Shown: positions 32,690 to 43,392 of the stretch, piece after piece
How positions within the stretch are numbered: position 1 is the stretch's first letter
How the letters are laid out: each line of letters opens with the position of its first letter
Assembly (NCBI GenBank): GCA_036784855.1
Contig: JAZDSV010000034.1
Coordinates: 95,323-159,322 of the forward strand
Length of the DNA stretch: 64,000 nucleotides
Reading direction: 5' to 3'
DNA from: Aphelidium insulamus
Lineage: Eukaryota > Aphelidiomycota > Aphelidea > Aphelidiaceae
Notes under the pieces: generated by a model
What the model saw: the letters and a program-made list of their open reading frames with translations, nothing else
Told to the model about the DNA's origin: nothing
Database searches by the model: none
Made by a program: the position numbers and the translations under genes

Positions 32690-34948
32690 ATGATTGTGAA
32701 TGGCGCTGCGATCGCGGCAGACTGCATGTCGTGGTCCGCAGACGGGCGCGTCTGCATTATCTGCGACGGAGGCGTCTACATCCTGGCGGTACATACCCGC
32801 AGCGCTCCTGTTACCTTTAATAATCGTCTTATTGGTGTCATGTGCAGCCGCCAAGTCCGCGCGCAACAGATTTCATCGTGTTGACGCACATTGACGCGCC
32901 ATCCACTGTGCTGCCTGGTAGCGAAGGCACGTGTGGTCGTGCATGTTGTCGGTCGCCTAATTGTGCAGGCAACGGCGCGGAAAGTTCTTGCATCGACGGT
33001 GACGAGAGGTTTGTGGCTGCGGTGTGGTCTCCGCTGGGCGTGTGTGCTCGTGGTGGGTGCGCTCTAGCACTGCTCACATCCGCCGGTCGACTCTGTCTGG
33101 TTATGTCAGGCAATTCGCGTGCCTTTACCGAGGTGAGCTTTACGTGACGGGAGCCTGTCACTCCGCGTGCATTGACGCCCTAGTTTGTTCAAATTCCGTG
33201 CAGGTGCGGATACAGCGCCGTGGCGTGGACTCCATGTGTCCCGGAAACCGCGCAGTCGTTGCTGGTTGCCGGCGCCCTGGATGGCAGTGTGTCTTTATTC
33301 AAATGCGAAGCTTCAACATGGCCATTGCAGGTGCTGGCCATCAATACCACTCCAGATCACCCAAAAACGTGTCGTATTGTTCTCCTCGCCGCCGCTTGCT
33401 CGTGGTCCCATCAGTCATTGTGTCTGCTGGTCAGCGCTGATGCTGACGGAGAACTGTGTACATGGCTGTGCTCGGTGGAGGCGGGTCACTTCTCGCTGCG
33501 CTGTGCAACCCGGCTAATCGGAGATACTGCCAGCAAAGCACCAGTATCCGTGCTAAGAGTGCAGCGTCTCTGCGCCCACGATACTGACGAGTTACTAGTT
33601 GTTGCGTCAAGAGCGCAAAGAATTCATGTCCATCGAGTGTGCGTACGGGATGCCATTGTGACGCCCGTTGCCTTTTCCGAGCTGTCGCTACCTCCATGCA
33701 TGAACATTGGCGCGATGGCCGTATCGATGCGCCCGCCATCATCTAATCTCACTATCGCTGCCTTCACGCTAGACAGCCGTGTCTACGTCTTTAGCGCGCA
33801 TCCATCTAGCGCCCGCCAGTGGACGCATGATTTCAGCGCTGAGCGTGCGTTGCAATCGAAGATCTCGTCTTACCTGGAAGCGACCACCCACATTACGGAC
33901 CACGATGATTGTGCCAGCGATAACCGCAACGAAACTAGTGCAACCGGGTACTCGCAATCGGATGAAGTCTGCGTTTTGCGTAATGGCACTCGGCCAGAAT
34001 TTGTGGGCGGTCAAGTGTCTCTTGGAGGCTCTTCGCTTCTTCTGCTTCACCAACTGAAATTGGCTGGCTACCAAAAACGTTCCGACAAGTTCGCCAAGCT
34101 GAGGCTGACACTTGTTCCCGGCTGGATTGCCAGTGTGGCGCATTCAGATGATGGGCAATTATTCCTAGCCGCGGCTAATCACATCCAGCAATGTGATCTG
34201 CTCAGTATGCCTAGAACATTGCTTCGACGTCGGTTGACGGAAATTGCGTGCCAGTATGATGCCGAGAATGATCTGATAAAGAAACGGCGGGCTCTGCAGT
34301 TATTGTACTATGTTCTTGCGGTTATGCCGGTGCGTAGGTGCATTGCAACACTACTTCAAATCAACGTTAGGTCACACACAATAGGACGCACTAGATACAG
34401 TTGTCGCCATACGGCACTATGCAGCGCTAAAACTAAAGAGGATAGATGTGCTTGAGGTCCTGAAAGACAAGGGCGCGCCTCCATCCCTGGCTTGCCTGGT
34501 GCTCTTGCATGCTAATGCTGAATCGGATGCGGAATCCGACATGGCTTTACAGAAAATGCATGCCGACATTCGTGATATCATACTCGCTATACCCCAAACA
34601 CCAACACCTCCCACACCGTTTGCCGAATTGCTTGCCGCCAGTAACCTAGATCTCAAGTCGTTGCTGGGGTTTCCACCTGCGCTAAATATCGGAGAATCAT
34701 GTGCGATATGCGGTTCATCGATACTGCTGGAGAATCCCGCGACAGCTCAGTGCACCGGGCTGGATGCTGGTGGTCCACATTTATTTGACAGATGTTCCCG
34801 CACCAGTCAGATACTTTCTGACCCATTCAGTGTTGCAGAGTGTGATGGATGTGGATTAAAGTCCTACGATATAAAGCAAGGTGACCAAGCGAGGTGCCCG
34901 CCGTGTCCTTATTGCGGCCATAACTGCTACTCAATTACATTTGAATAG
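32690..34948 (+). CDS. TFIIIC 90-kDa-like subunit (beta-propeller plus zinc finger)
   Basis: RNA polymerase III initiation factor subunit that resembles human GTF3C4. The N-terminal two thirds look like a WD-type propeller (ATG 32690, short intron 32789-32848, then SGNSRAFTE, AGALDGSVSLFKCE and LLVSADADGELCTW). The C-terminus has paired cysteines in the pattern of the TFIIIC zinc-finger domain: SCAICGSSILLE, QCTG..HLFDRC, ECDGCGLKS and CPYCGHNCYS (34697-34930). Stop TAG at 34946-34948. An intron near 34328-34395 links two frames. The zinc finger is the main evidence; the propeller is divergent, so the subunit assignment is probable but not certain. Confidence 0.72.
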
Positions 34949-34977
34949 AGTGTCTGTTAAGTACTTGCAGTTTAATA

Positions 34978-36440
34978 TCAGCGGTTCTTTGCACGCAAAA
35001 AATTGTGCAGCACTTCATCCGCCGCTTGACCTGGCGTCATAGATCCGTCTGCAACGTCGCTTTCTAAACTCTCGATTTGTTCCGCCACTGCAGGATCTGT
35101 CCGAAGCTCTGACATCAATATGTCAGAGAGCAAGCGCCACATCCACTTTTTGCGCTGGCGTCGTCGATAGTTGTTGAACTCGCCGGAGCGCATCCGTTCG
35201 TGATAGAAATCGAGCATTGTTTGCCAGACAGCGTCGATTCCGCGACTCTCTGCAGCCGACACTGGAATCACCTAGACAACAGAAGAAGTATTTCCAAATC
35301 AATCCAAAATATCTGCACTGCTGATCTACCTTTGGCCGCCAGCCTGACGAGCGAGGTTTCAATAGTTTTAACGCGCTCACGTACTCGATCTGGGTCAACT
35401 GCGCAGCCATTTGCAAGTGGCCGTCAGCCTTGTTGATGATTATCAAATCCGCCAACTCCACTATGCCCTTCTTAATGCCTTGAAGCTCGTCACCGCCGCC
35501 TGGTGGCACCAACAGCGCAAACTATTGCTTTGTAAAACCACTTTACATATATCGAGTAACAGACAGGATCCGCCATACTAATCATACCATGTCAACCATA
35601 TCGGCGACTAATGTTTCCGACTGACCAACGCCAACAGTCTCCACCAGCACCACGTCATAATCCGCGGCTTCACAAAGAAGCATGGCCTCTGTGGTGTTGC
35701 GCGCCACACCGCCCAGAGTGCCACTGGTAGGCGATGGCCTAACATACGCATTGTCATGCCGCGACAAATTGTACATTCGAGTCTTGTCACCGAGTATGGA
35801 GCCGCCCGTCATGGACGAGGAAGGGTCGACGGCCTGCTCTACAATTAGTGGTACTACTTACGCATATGCGATGATGCACGCGCACCAGCACCGCGACCCG
35901 ATGGCCCCGTCCAACCAGGAACATTCCCAGTGTCTCGATAAAGGTCGACTTGCCAACACCTACAGATACATAGATTTATGCAGGGTGGCAACACTGACAA
36001 GCAGCAGGCAGCAAGTACCAGGTGGCCCCGTGAGTCCAATTCGAAAGGGCGGTACGCAGCGAAGAGTTCCAGTAGGTCGAGACACGACATCCGTGGCAAA
36101 ATCAGCGGCCTGACTGTGGCGCGCACTGGCCAGCACTCTGGATAGCAGCTGTTGCGCCATTCCGCGATGGTCCGCACGAGTTGACTCGACTGCCAGGGGG
36201 CGTTGGTGGCCGGTGTGAGCTACGCACGAGCACTCACGTACCGAGTGTGATGGCTCTGGCCAGACAGGTACGATCCGGAACGGGCCTCCGCGATATTCCG
36301 GCCCACAATTCGTCCACGCCGTACGTGTAACGCGCCCGTCTCCCACCTGCAGCCGTGGTGGATGTACATGCGTCGACAGTGCCACTGAGCCATCGAGCAC
36401 TGCCAGCAAGGCGCCGCAATGGGTCACCGCGAAGCAGCAT
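34978..36440 (-). CDS. MMAA: Methylmalonic aciduria type A GTPase (MMAA/MeaB)
   Basis: Mitochondrial G3E GTPase that protects and reloads cobalamin-dependent methylmalonyl-CoA mutase. The first 20 residues ([20 protein letters not shown]) are a presequence-like Arg-rich stretch. The core shows [18 protein letters not shown] (Walker A), [70 protein letters not shown] (base recognition) and EYVSALKLL. The [13 protein letters not shown] helix and dimerisation tail complete it. ATG at 36440, stop at 34978. Its presence implies B12-dependent propionate/methylmalonate metabolism. It faces the TFIIIC gene with only 29 bp between stops. Confidence 0.92.
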
Positions 36441-36564
36441 GACAGAGAGATACAAAGACAGACTATGGCTACATATGACGGACCACCACAGTGCCAGGTG
36501 ACTTTATTTATCAGCAGTTGGAGCAGCGAAGACGAGCAAGTGCGTACGAATGCCGCACAGCCTT

Positions 36565-37201
36565 CTATTCGTTGCTCGGCGTGCCGCGGCCCATTCCACC
36601 CCGCTACATCAGAGGCAATAAGTATTAGACATCGTAATATATACGACACAACATGTAATACACATACGAATTCAGGGCGGAATCCTCCGGGAGCACCGGC
36701 AGCCTTCTTATCACCGCCCTCGGGGCGACGGCGGTATCCCTCATCGCCACCACGGCGGCGTTCACCCTCTGAGGTCACAGTAAGGTAAGCCAACTGGTTA
36801 CAATGAGTGTGCCAAGAGCCTACCAGGACGGGCGCCTGGTCGTGTGGTAGGGCGCGCAGTCTTCTTGAATGTGGCCGGAACGATATCGGCAGGTAGGTGC
36901 AGGTAGTCGCGCAGGTATTGAATTCCCTCGTCAGTCAGGAAGTAGTAGTAGTACTGCCAGCTGAACTGGGTCTTGACGTAGCCACGCGATGCCAGCGACT
37001 GCAACGCCTTGATAACCTGCAGGTTGGGCACGTCCATGTCTGTGTGCTTGGCCGCGTTGTAGTCCTTCTTGGCCACCATGACGCCCTCTGCGTGCAAATC
37101 AATACTACGCCCCGCAATCGACGTGCAGAGTGCAACACCGCTACTGTACCCTTAAAGAGGTTGGTGTAGATTACATTGCGGTTCTCCTTTGAGATCAGCA
37201 T
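36565..37201 (-). CDS. RPS10: 40S ribosomal protein eS10
   Basis: Small-subunit ribosomal protein. Exon 1 gives [17 protein letters not shown]. Exon 2 gives [54 protein letters not shown] and [16 protein letters not shown]. The Arg/Gly-rich tail ([15 protein letters not shown]) is followed by a last small exon [12 protein letters not shown] ending at TAG 36567-36565. The order and length match eS10 of animals and fungi. The intron before the last exon (about 36676-36604) is read through in frame in the raw sequence, but splicing restores the usual Gly/Arg end. A CCAAT core (accaatc) lies upstream near 37291. Confidence 0.92.
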
Positions 37202-37540
37202 GCTGGGCAGATGCGGCGGCTGGACGGGTGGATGGAAGAGCGGCGGCGGCAGGGCTCAAGTGGTAACTCGCAGCCCCCAATGATAGTGTGGACCAATCAA
37301 GTTGCTGCATTTCCATCGGTTAAGGCTGCTTATTAGTGGTGCATTTAAGGAACTGCTATTTATTCACATGTAATTCCGATTCTGCATTAATATCTTGCTC
37401 GCTGCATTAAATGCCTGCGATATGCATGTAACGGAGCATTCAACTTGCTTGAATTCACAATTTGACGTTGGGGAAAACCGCACTGGGATTGGACGCGTAG
37501 TTTATGGTCGCACAACGGCACTCTGCATACATGTAAAACA
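37202..37540. other. Intergenic region, eS10 promoter
   Basis: This 339-bp gap holds a GGC-rich leader next to the eS10 start and an ACCAATC core near 37290. I see no gene. Confidence 0.5.
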
Positions 37541-38038
37541 ATGATCACGATATGCACAATCTTGAGAACATTCTGGCCGCGACATTCCGCATCTGCGCTG
37601 TCTGATGGGCACATTGTTGCAAGCAAGTGGTACAGAGTCAGCGCCGATAATTTTCTGGTCGGGCAGCTTGTCATCGTTGTTGTGGCGGCGCTACTGATCG
37701 CCGTTGCAATTTACTTTATCGGCCGCAGAACAACAGACACTGCAAGGCCTACATTAGTAGCCTGTACCAGCACCCACGACTTTGAGATGCGCCTTACAGC
37801 ATCGCCCGCTACGGCTGATGCGTGGCGACTAGTTAGCGCAGACGGCAGCAATGTCTGCACAGCGCCCAACGGCCACGCCGACGATACCATCCACTGGACC
37901 AAGACCGAGTGCTTTAACAATCCGGCATGTACACACAGAAGCACTGGTCACTACTCTCCGCTAGAGCTGCTGGAACTGTTTGTGTATGTTGCCGGGCTGT
38001 CGGCGGTGGCTGTCCGTCAACTGCGCAGCAGGAAATAG
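37541..38038 (+). CDS. Hypothetical membrane protein
   Basis: I do not recognise this 165-residue protein. It is a single uninterrupted frame with ATG at 37541 and TAG at 38036-38038. A clear hydrophobic helix (LVGQLVIVVVAALLIAVAIYFIG) lies around residues 40-62. Four cysteines in the following domain suggest a lumenal or extracellular part, and a weaker hydrophobic segment lies near the C-terminus before a basic end (RQLRSRK). The SLX1-like gene starts 41 bp downstream on the same strand. Confidence 0.6.
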   Translation: MITICTILRTFWPRHSASALSDGHIVASKWYRVSADNFLVGQLVIVVVAALLIAVAIYFIGRRTTDTARPTLVACTSTHDFEMRLTASPATADAWRLVSADGSNVCTAPNGHADDTIHWTKTECFNNPACTHRSTGHYSPLELLELFVYVAGLSAVAVRQLRSRK

Positions 38039-38079
38039 ATTCTGTAATTTCACTCTGGCTCTCACTCTCACTCTCCAAT

Positions 38080-39094
38080 ATGAAGAATCTAGTGTATCTT
38101 GTGCGCACCACCAGCGAGAAGAATTGCCCGCACCCGCGCGTCTATCTGGGCGCCACCAACTTTCTATACGTACGTGTGTCATGATGTGTGTGTGTGTGCA
38201 CGCGTGTGAAGTAACCGCGCGTCCGCCATGAAGCGCCAGATAGCCATTCATCAGCATCGCTGGAAGCCCAGCGAGCGTGACCGTCAACGACCAGTGCTGC
38301 CCACGCCCAAAGCATGGAGATACCAGCCAATGGCCGTAGTCACGGGATTCCCGTGCCCGTCGCTCGCATCGGAATTCGTGCGGCTAATGCATGTGGACCA
38401 CCAATTTGACTCGCTGGCTCCGGTGGCGGGTCTACGCACCCCCGCGCGTCTGGACCAGGTGGAGTATCGCGTCCGGCAATTGGCCTGCGCGGCAGAGTAC
38501 ATGCTGCAAAAGTATCGCGACTTGCCCGCGCTGTCGTCCATCATCCGGCAGTCCATCAACGAGGACCCGACACTTATTCCCCTCAGTGAGAGGGGTATGG
38601 ACCCCGTGGCCGCCGGCGACACAACAATGGGTGATGATACAACTGCGGGCGGTGCTATGCTGGATGCTGCGGCACCACTCAAACTGACTATCCACTGGGA
38701 CCGGGAGGAGACGATGCAGCTGGTGAACAAGGCATCGGCAGTGAGCGGCGACTCTGTGCCCTTCCCGTTCGATATCGATCACGAGTTCGGCATCGACGTG
38801 CGCGCCATTGACAACGCGCACCTGGACCCGTACGACAAGGATGACGACCGCAACTACTGGCGGCTGCAGCATGAGGCTAAGCGGCTGAAGCGCTCCCGGT
38901 ACCTGGAGACACTGGCCGCCGAACTGAACATACCCATGGACCAGCTGCAGCAGTCACTGGCACGCAGCCGCCAGCTGGCAGCCGAGGAGCTGGCCAAGCG
39001 CGGCGGCAAGCAAGGTCTGAAGGCAAAGGAGCGCATTCCGAACGCGCCCCACGGGAAGCACACTGACTTTGAAAACTATCGCGTGCCGCAGTAG
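38080..39094 (+). CDS. SLX1-like GIY-YIG nuclease domain with atypical C-terminus
   Basis: The N-terminal exon (ATG 38080) and a 60-nt intron (about 38170-38230) assemble a GIY-YIG fold of SLX1 type: LVYLVRTT in place of GIY, RVYLGATN in place of YIG, RQIAIHQH carrying the catalytic Arg, KAWRYQPMAVVTGFPC, and SEFVRLMHVDHQ with the candidate metal-binding Glu. A helix like the one that follows the SLX1 nuclease domain comes next (RQLACAAEYMLQKYRDLP). The rest (about 170 residues) is charged and helical (YDKDDDRNYWRLQHEAKRLKR). It lacks the RING/PHD-type Cys-His cluster of SLX1. The GIY core also has substitutions, so activity is not assured. Stop TAG at 39092-39094. Confidence 0.62.
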
Positions 39095-39314
39095 TTGGAC
39101 TGCCGCCGCGTATATATACAATATCAAATAGAGGCATCAAGTGCTGTCCAGCGAGCGCGTGTGGTGCGTGTTCATACCCGTCAATGCGCATATGTGTGCT
39201 TGCCTTCCAGTAGATAGCTGCGAAGCAGCCTGCATCTGCGCCATGCAGTGACCAGGCAGCACCACAACTATTGACTCCTTCTTTACTAAATATGCTTCTT
39301 GCCAGTAGAGATCT

Positions 39315-39929
39315 CTAGTCGGTCTTGTTTATGCCAAAAAACCGCACACGATGCATCATTGGCAGCTTGGCCAGACAGACGATCAGCAGCGGGATGAAGT
39401 TGACGCAGAACATGGCGGCCGAGTAGTGCGCCAGGTGCGAGCTGACCAGGAACAGTATGATGGGCAGGACCGTGAGATATTTTTTGGTGGGCGTGAATTG
39501 TAAGCCTGCAGTGTTGGTAGTGGGTGATATGGTAAATATTCAACTCTTCAGCGGCAACGTACCATTATCCATCTGCTCCCAGAGGGTCAGGCCGTCAAAC
39601 TCGCCCTGATCTTCCGCGAACGGCGTCCCGGTCAGCCAGTGAAAGAGCACAAAGTGGCCCTGGATACAATGACACGTGTCAGTGGTGCCACACTACTGCT
39701 ATCGCACAGCACAATGCAGCCATACCGTCAGGTACACCACATTGGTCAGCGTCCAGGCAATCTCCGTGGTGACGCCCGGCACAATCGACGCAGCGACGCG
39801 CAGCACAATGTATATAAAAAAGTTGGTGGCCCACGCTCCCTTCCCATTCACCCAGCTGGAGTTGGGGTTGGTCTGTGACGGGTGCGGGTCCACCGGGTCC
39901 GCGTGGCTGATTATTTCCGTTGGCGTCAT
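39315..39929 (-). CDS. ORMDL: ORMDL-family regulator of sphingolipid synthesis
   Basis: ER membrane protein that restrains serine palmitoyltransferase. The blocks follow family order: NPNSSWVNGKGAWATNF, then IAWTLTNVVYLT across an intron, GHFVLFHWLTGTPF, LTLWEQMDNG, QFTPTKKYLTVLPIILFL, and AKLPMMHRVRFFGINK just before the stop (39317-39315). Four hydrophobic segments are visible. ATG at 39929. Two short introns (about 39735-39660 and 39570-39500). Length is about 155 residues, as in animals. An upstream in-frame extension exists but has no family similarity. Confidence 0.92.
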
Positions 39930-40002
39930 TAATAATGAGCAGCAGATCATGGTGTCAGGGTTGTGCATGGCCAGATATTTACATAAATATTGATGATACG
40001 CT

Positions 40003-43000
40003 TTAATTGAGCGGTTCTCGCTGATCAAGTGCGCGACCTTTGCCCTTTGCGTCTGCCGAAGAGCTGGCAGCTGGCGTTGCAGCATCTTCGACGGTGAAAC
40101 TGTGGCTCGGTCCCGATATTATGCTCAATGTTTCGTCGCAGTCTTCGGTTGTGGTAGTTCCTGCGGGCGGCGCAAACGCTCCAGGATTCTTGGCCTGCTC
40201 TTCCATCTCAATCCGTTCAAACTCGTGCTTTTCATAAAGCAAGTCGGGTGATGCACGCCCGGCTGCACCATCATCTACATCCATGGCACTGGGAGCTAAT
40301 ACATCGGCATGCGTGGCACTTGGCTCCCTTGGAATGTCAACTTGTTTCTCATCGCTGGGTGATGGGCCCCCAGAGGCGATTTCACTGCGGTGCTGGGCGT
40401 ACTGTTGCGCAAGGTTCGTAATGAGTTCGTCAATGTATGTCCGTTTCCTTCGAATGTCTTGCTGCTGGAACCAACAACGCAACTCTTCATCTCTGCCCTG
40501 TACATAGTAATATCAGTGTCACTGTACTGGACGTCATCAAAACAATAGCATCTGTACCACCATGCGGAAGAAAATTTCTTCCGGAGACTGGAAAAACATT
40601 TCTGTGTAATGCAGGACAAACACTCCACAATCACAGTGGTTCGGCTGCTGTGGCACCTGGGAAGTGGGATTATCACATGCAGTACCAATTATTATAGTGT
40701 TAGCGTAGCGTACATATGGGTAGCACCCCTTGATCCGTTGCTCGTCGCAGGGATCCTTGGTACGTCGGGAGGCAGCTTCAGCCACCAGATAGCTAAATGT
40801 CAACCATTCAATATCTGTACGAGACTATATAGCGTACAGCTTTAACGCTCGAATGACTCCCGGATGCTTGCCGCCAAGAGAATCGAAAATTAGAATAAAA
40901 GTCTTGTCCACGACTTCGTTTGTGCCGACAACTTCATCCTGATCCAAACGCGTTACAAGGAGCTATTATATTTAAAAGTGCAGTGGAACCCACATCGCCT
41001 CTAGCGGCGCCCTTTGATGAACCAGGCGCAGGTTCCCGGAGCATTCGTTCCGGAAAGCAAACTATGGCGCTATACCAGTGGAGTCTACACACCGGCAACA
41101 ATTAGCTCATCGGCATGACTACATATCTGCGACGCAACCTTTCGTTTATGGGAACAACTAAAAACTGCTTTGAGAAAATGTCAACATTTGCTGTCCATTT
41201 CTTGACTCTATCCCAATTTGCGGCTTGATTGTCACTACGCGATGAACGAGTCAGTTACAATGAGTCAGTTACAATTAAAAGGCTCACTTACTCGGCATCA
41301 CGTTGCGTTAATCGGCGGTAAAAGAAGCTGTTAAATATATGTACACGGCGGGCAACGGTCACATCCCACTGAGAATGTAGCAAGTGTTGCATGTAAAAGT
41401 CGATGACAGAGTCATTGAGAAAGTTTCCCGGTTCGAGACGGCGCTGATCCGCCAATGTTATCGGAATTCGGCGCTGCGCAGTAAAAGGATACTGAAAAAG
41501 AACCAAGTTCGGGTCCAGCTCCTCTTTAATCTTGCTCGCGGAGCGAAGCGATCGTCTTGTGGTAACCTTATGGAGAAGAGACTGTGACGTATCGTCATGC
41601 TCAAGGCCTTGTTCGCCGTCGGAAATTTCGACAATCTCTGGAGAGCTGGCTTTCGCTCGTTTCGGTAGTATGTCGGCATTGGCCGCCAAAGCTGCTGTCT
41701 TTGGTATGTCTGTAGGATTCGAGAGAAGTAGTTCGATTGTTGATTCCGAGTTCCGAGTAAGTCGCCTTTTTCTCGCTCCAGACCTGGTCGGCGCAATGTC
41801 TCTGCTGCATTGCATTAGTTCAACATTCGTTCAACAGTGTAAAGCTTTCATACACTGTTCGGAACAGAATCTGCTCCGAGAGATATTCTTGAGCGTGTTT
41901 TAAAATGCGTGTGACAACAGCTCTTTGAAGGCTAGTGTTAAGTACGACTTCGCACACCGAGCCATTGAGAGTGTCGGCAATCTTGACAAATCTACTTTTA
42001 CACTGCGCCACCGTTCCTTCAATTATAATCGCTGATAATTTGTCGGAGATTAAAGATGCCTGGAAAATAAGAAGGAAAAATGGCGCAAACTAGTATAAAA
42101 ATAACCTCGACTCGCGAGATGGACCGCAATTCAAAGCAGTCAATCCCATTTGAAGTAACAATCGCCGTGTTCTTTCTCGTGCAAAACTCCAGGGCTAGCG
42201 AGACTCCCGTAATTCGACAGTTTTGCAATGTCCCGTCGTCGACAGTTAACTTGGATGCATGTGATGCATTTGAAGATTGTGCCGGATTTGCAGTGACAAG
42301 CGCCTGATTCGGTTCAAAGTCATCTATCATTTCAAAGTCGTCAAATGCCGATGCCACTTTCTTGCGTGGCTTCACCGAACTTTTCGTCTTTATGATTGCA
42401 AAAGGCTCCACATTTGTTTCCAAGGTATCATTTATCGTGACGTTTCCTGAGTTGCCGCCCTGCTTTCCCCTCATGGTATTTGCTCTCTCTACGTGGGAAT
42501 GAGGTGCGCAAGAACTCACTTTACATGTTCCAGTGCTTACTGGTTGCAACAGTGCGGTCCGTCTCTATACGAAAAGGTCCCTCGACGTTGGATTGAGTCG
42601 AATGCCACACTTCCTTGGGAGCCACTTCTGATAAGCACCCTTTAGCTTGTTAAGCAAGGCAGTAAGATGAATACCTTCATCGATATCTTCATCGATTATT
42701 GGGTCGTGCCGAACAAGAACAGTCCGCTGAGTACGCTCAGTGCCTCCAGTCTTGCGTTGCGCAAACTTTGCATATGTAAGCTCACGTGCACCGACCGGAG
42801 TTGAACCGTTAACTTCGTTGACGCGGAACGCGGCGTACGACAGATCGGCGTACGATCCGTTTGTGCGCCTGCCGGACGGTACATCGTTGTATATTGCACG
42901 TCGCTCCTCCGCCTCGTGGGCACTAGGACGTTCCAATCGCAGGTCCTGGCCAGCAGACCGAAACCTTCCACGGTTAGAGGCAGAACTGCTGACGCCCATC

Positions 43001-43341
43001 ACGCCGGCCAGATATGGGTCGCTCGTGGCTGCATTAGTCGACGGCCGCAAAATCTCCTTCATGGCGCCTCTCTAAACAAGTATAAGGCACCTTGTGGAAG
43101 AGTACGCAATGCCGCATACAATTGGCGGCGGCGGCGGAGACTCGCGGCTAGCCTGGGCCAACTTCAGCGTATCTTGTAAAACCTTCCACTGAGCTCCCTT
43201 GGCCACTCCCAGCGACTGGCCACCACCGTACACCACGTCTCGAGCCTGGCTGTTTCTCCGTCGAACCACGCTGTCCTCCGTGTCACTATCGCGAATATGC
43301 CCCGAACCAAGCAGAACGCGCCCATTGCGCGGCCGATCCAT
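40003..43341 (-). CDS. SENP6/7- or Ulp2-like SUMO protease
   Basis: Cysteine protease (C48) that removes SUMO from nuclear proteins. The catalytic domain starts with LVLFQYPF and LEPGNFLNDSVIDFYMQHLL (about 41500-41370), then RVHIFNSFFYRRL. The catalytic His is in LHWYSAIVCFPERM (about 41070), the Asp in FILIFDSLGGKHPG (about 40890) and the Gln/Cys in QQPNHCDCGVFVLHY (about 40640). The split catalytic domain with inserted sequence resembles SENP6/7. Upstream, SPEIVEISDGEQ looks like a SUMO-interacting motif. The first exon (ATG 43341, MDRPRNGRVLLG) splices across 48 nt to RGAMKEILRPS. The acidic/Pro-rich tail ends at 40003. Confidence 0.84.
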
Positions 43342-43392
43342 TGACAAGGATGAATTTATATATTTGCAATGCCACACACACACATCTACTTT

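Noticed and set aside
35960-36793. A 277-residue minus-strand frame covering eS10 and MMAA parts
   Set aside because: It reads through eS10 and MMAA introns. Both genes are explained by splicing with family motifs.
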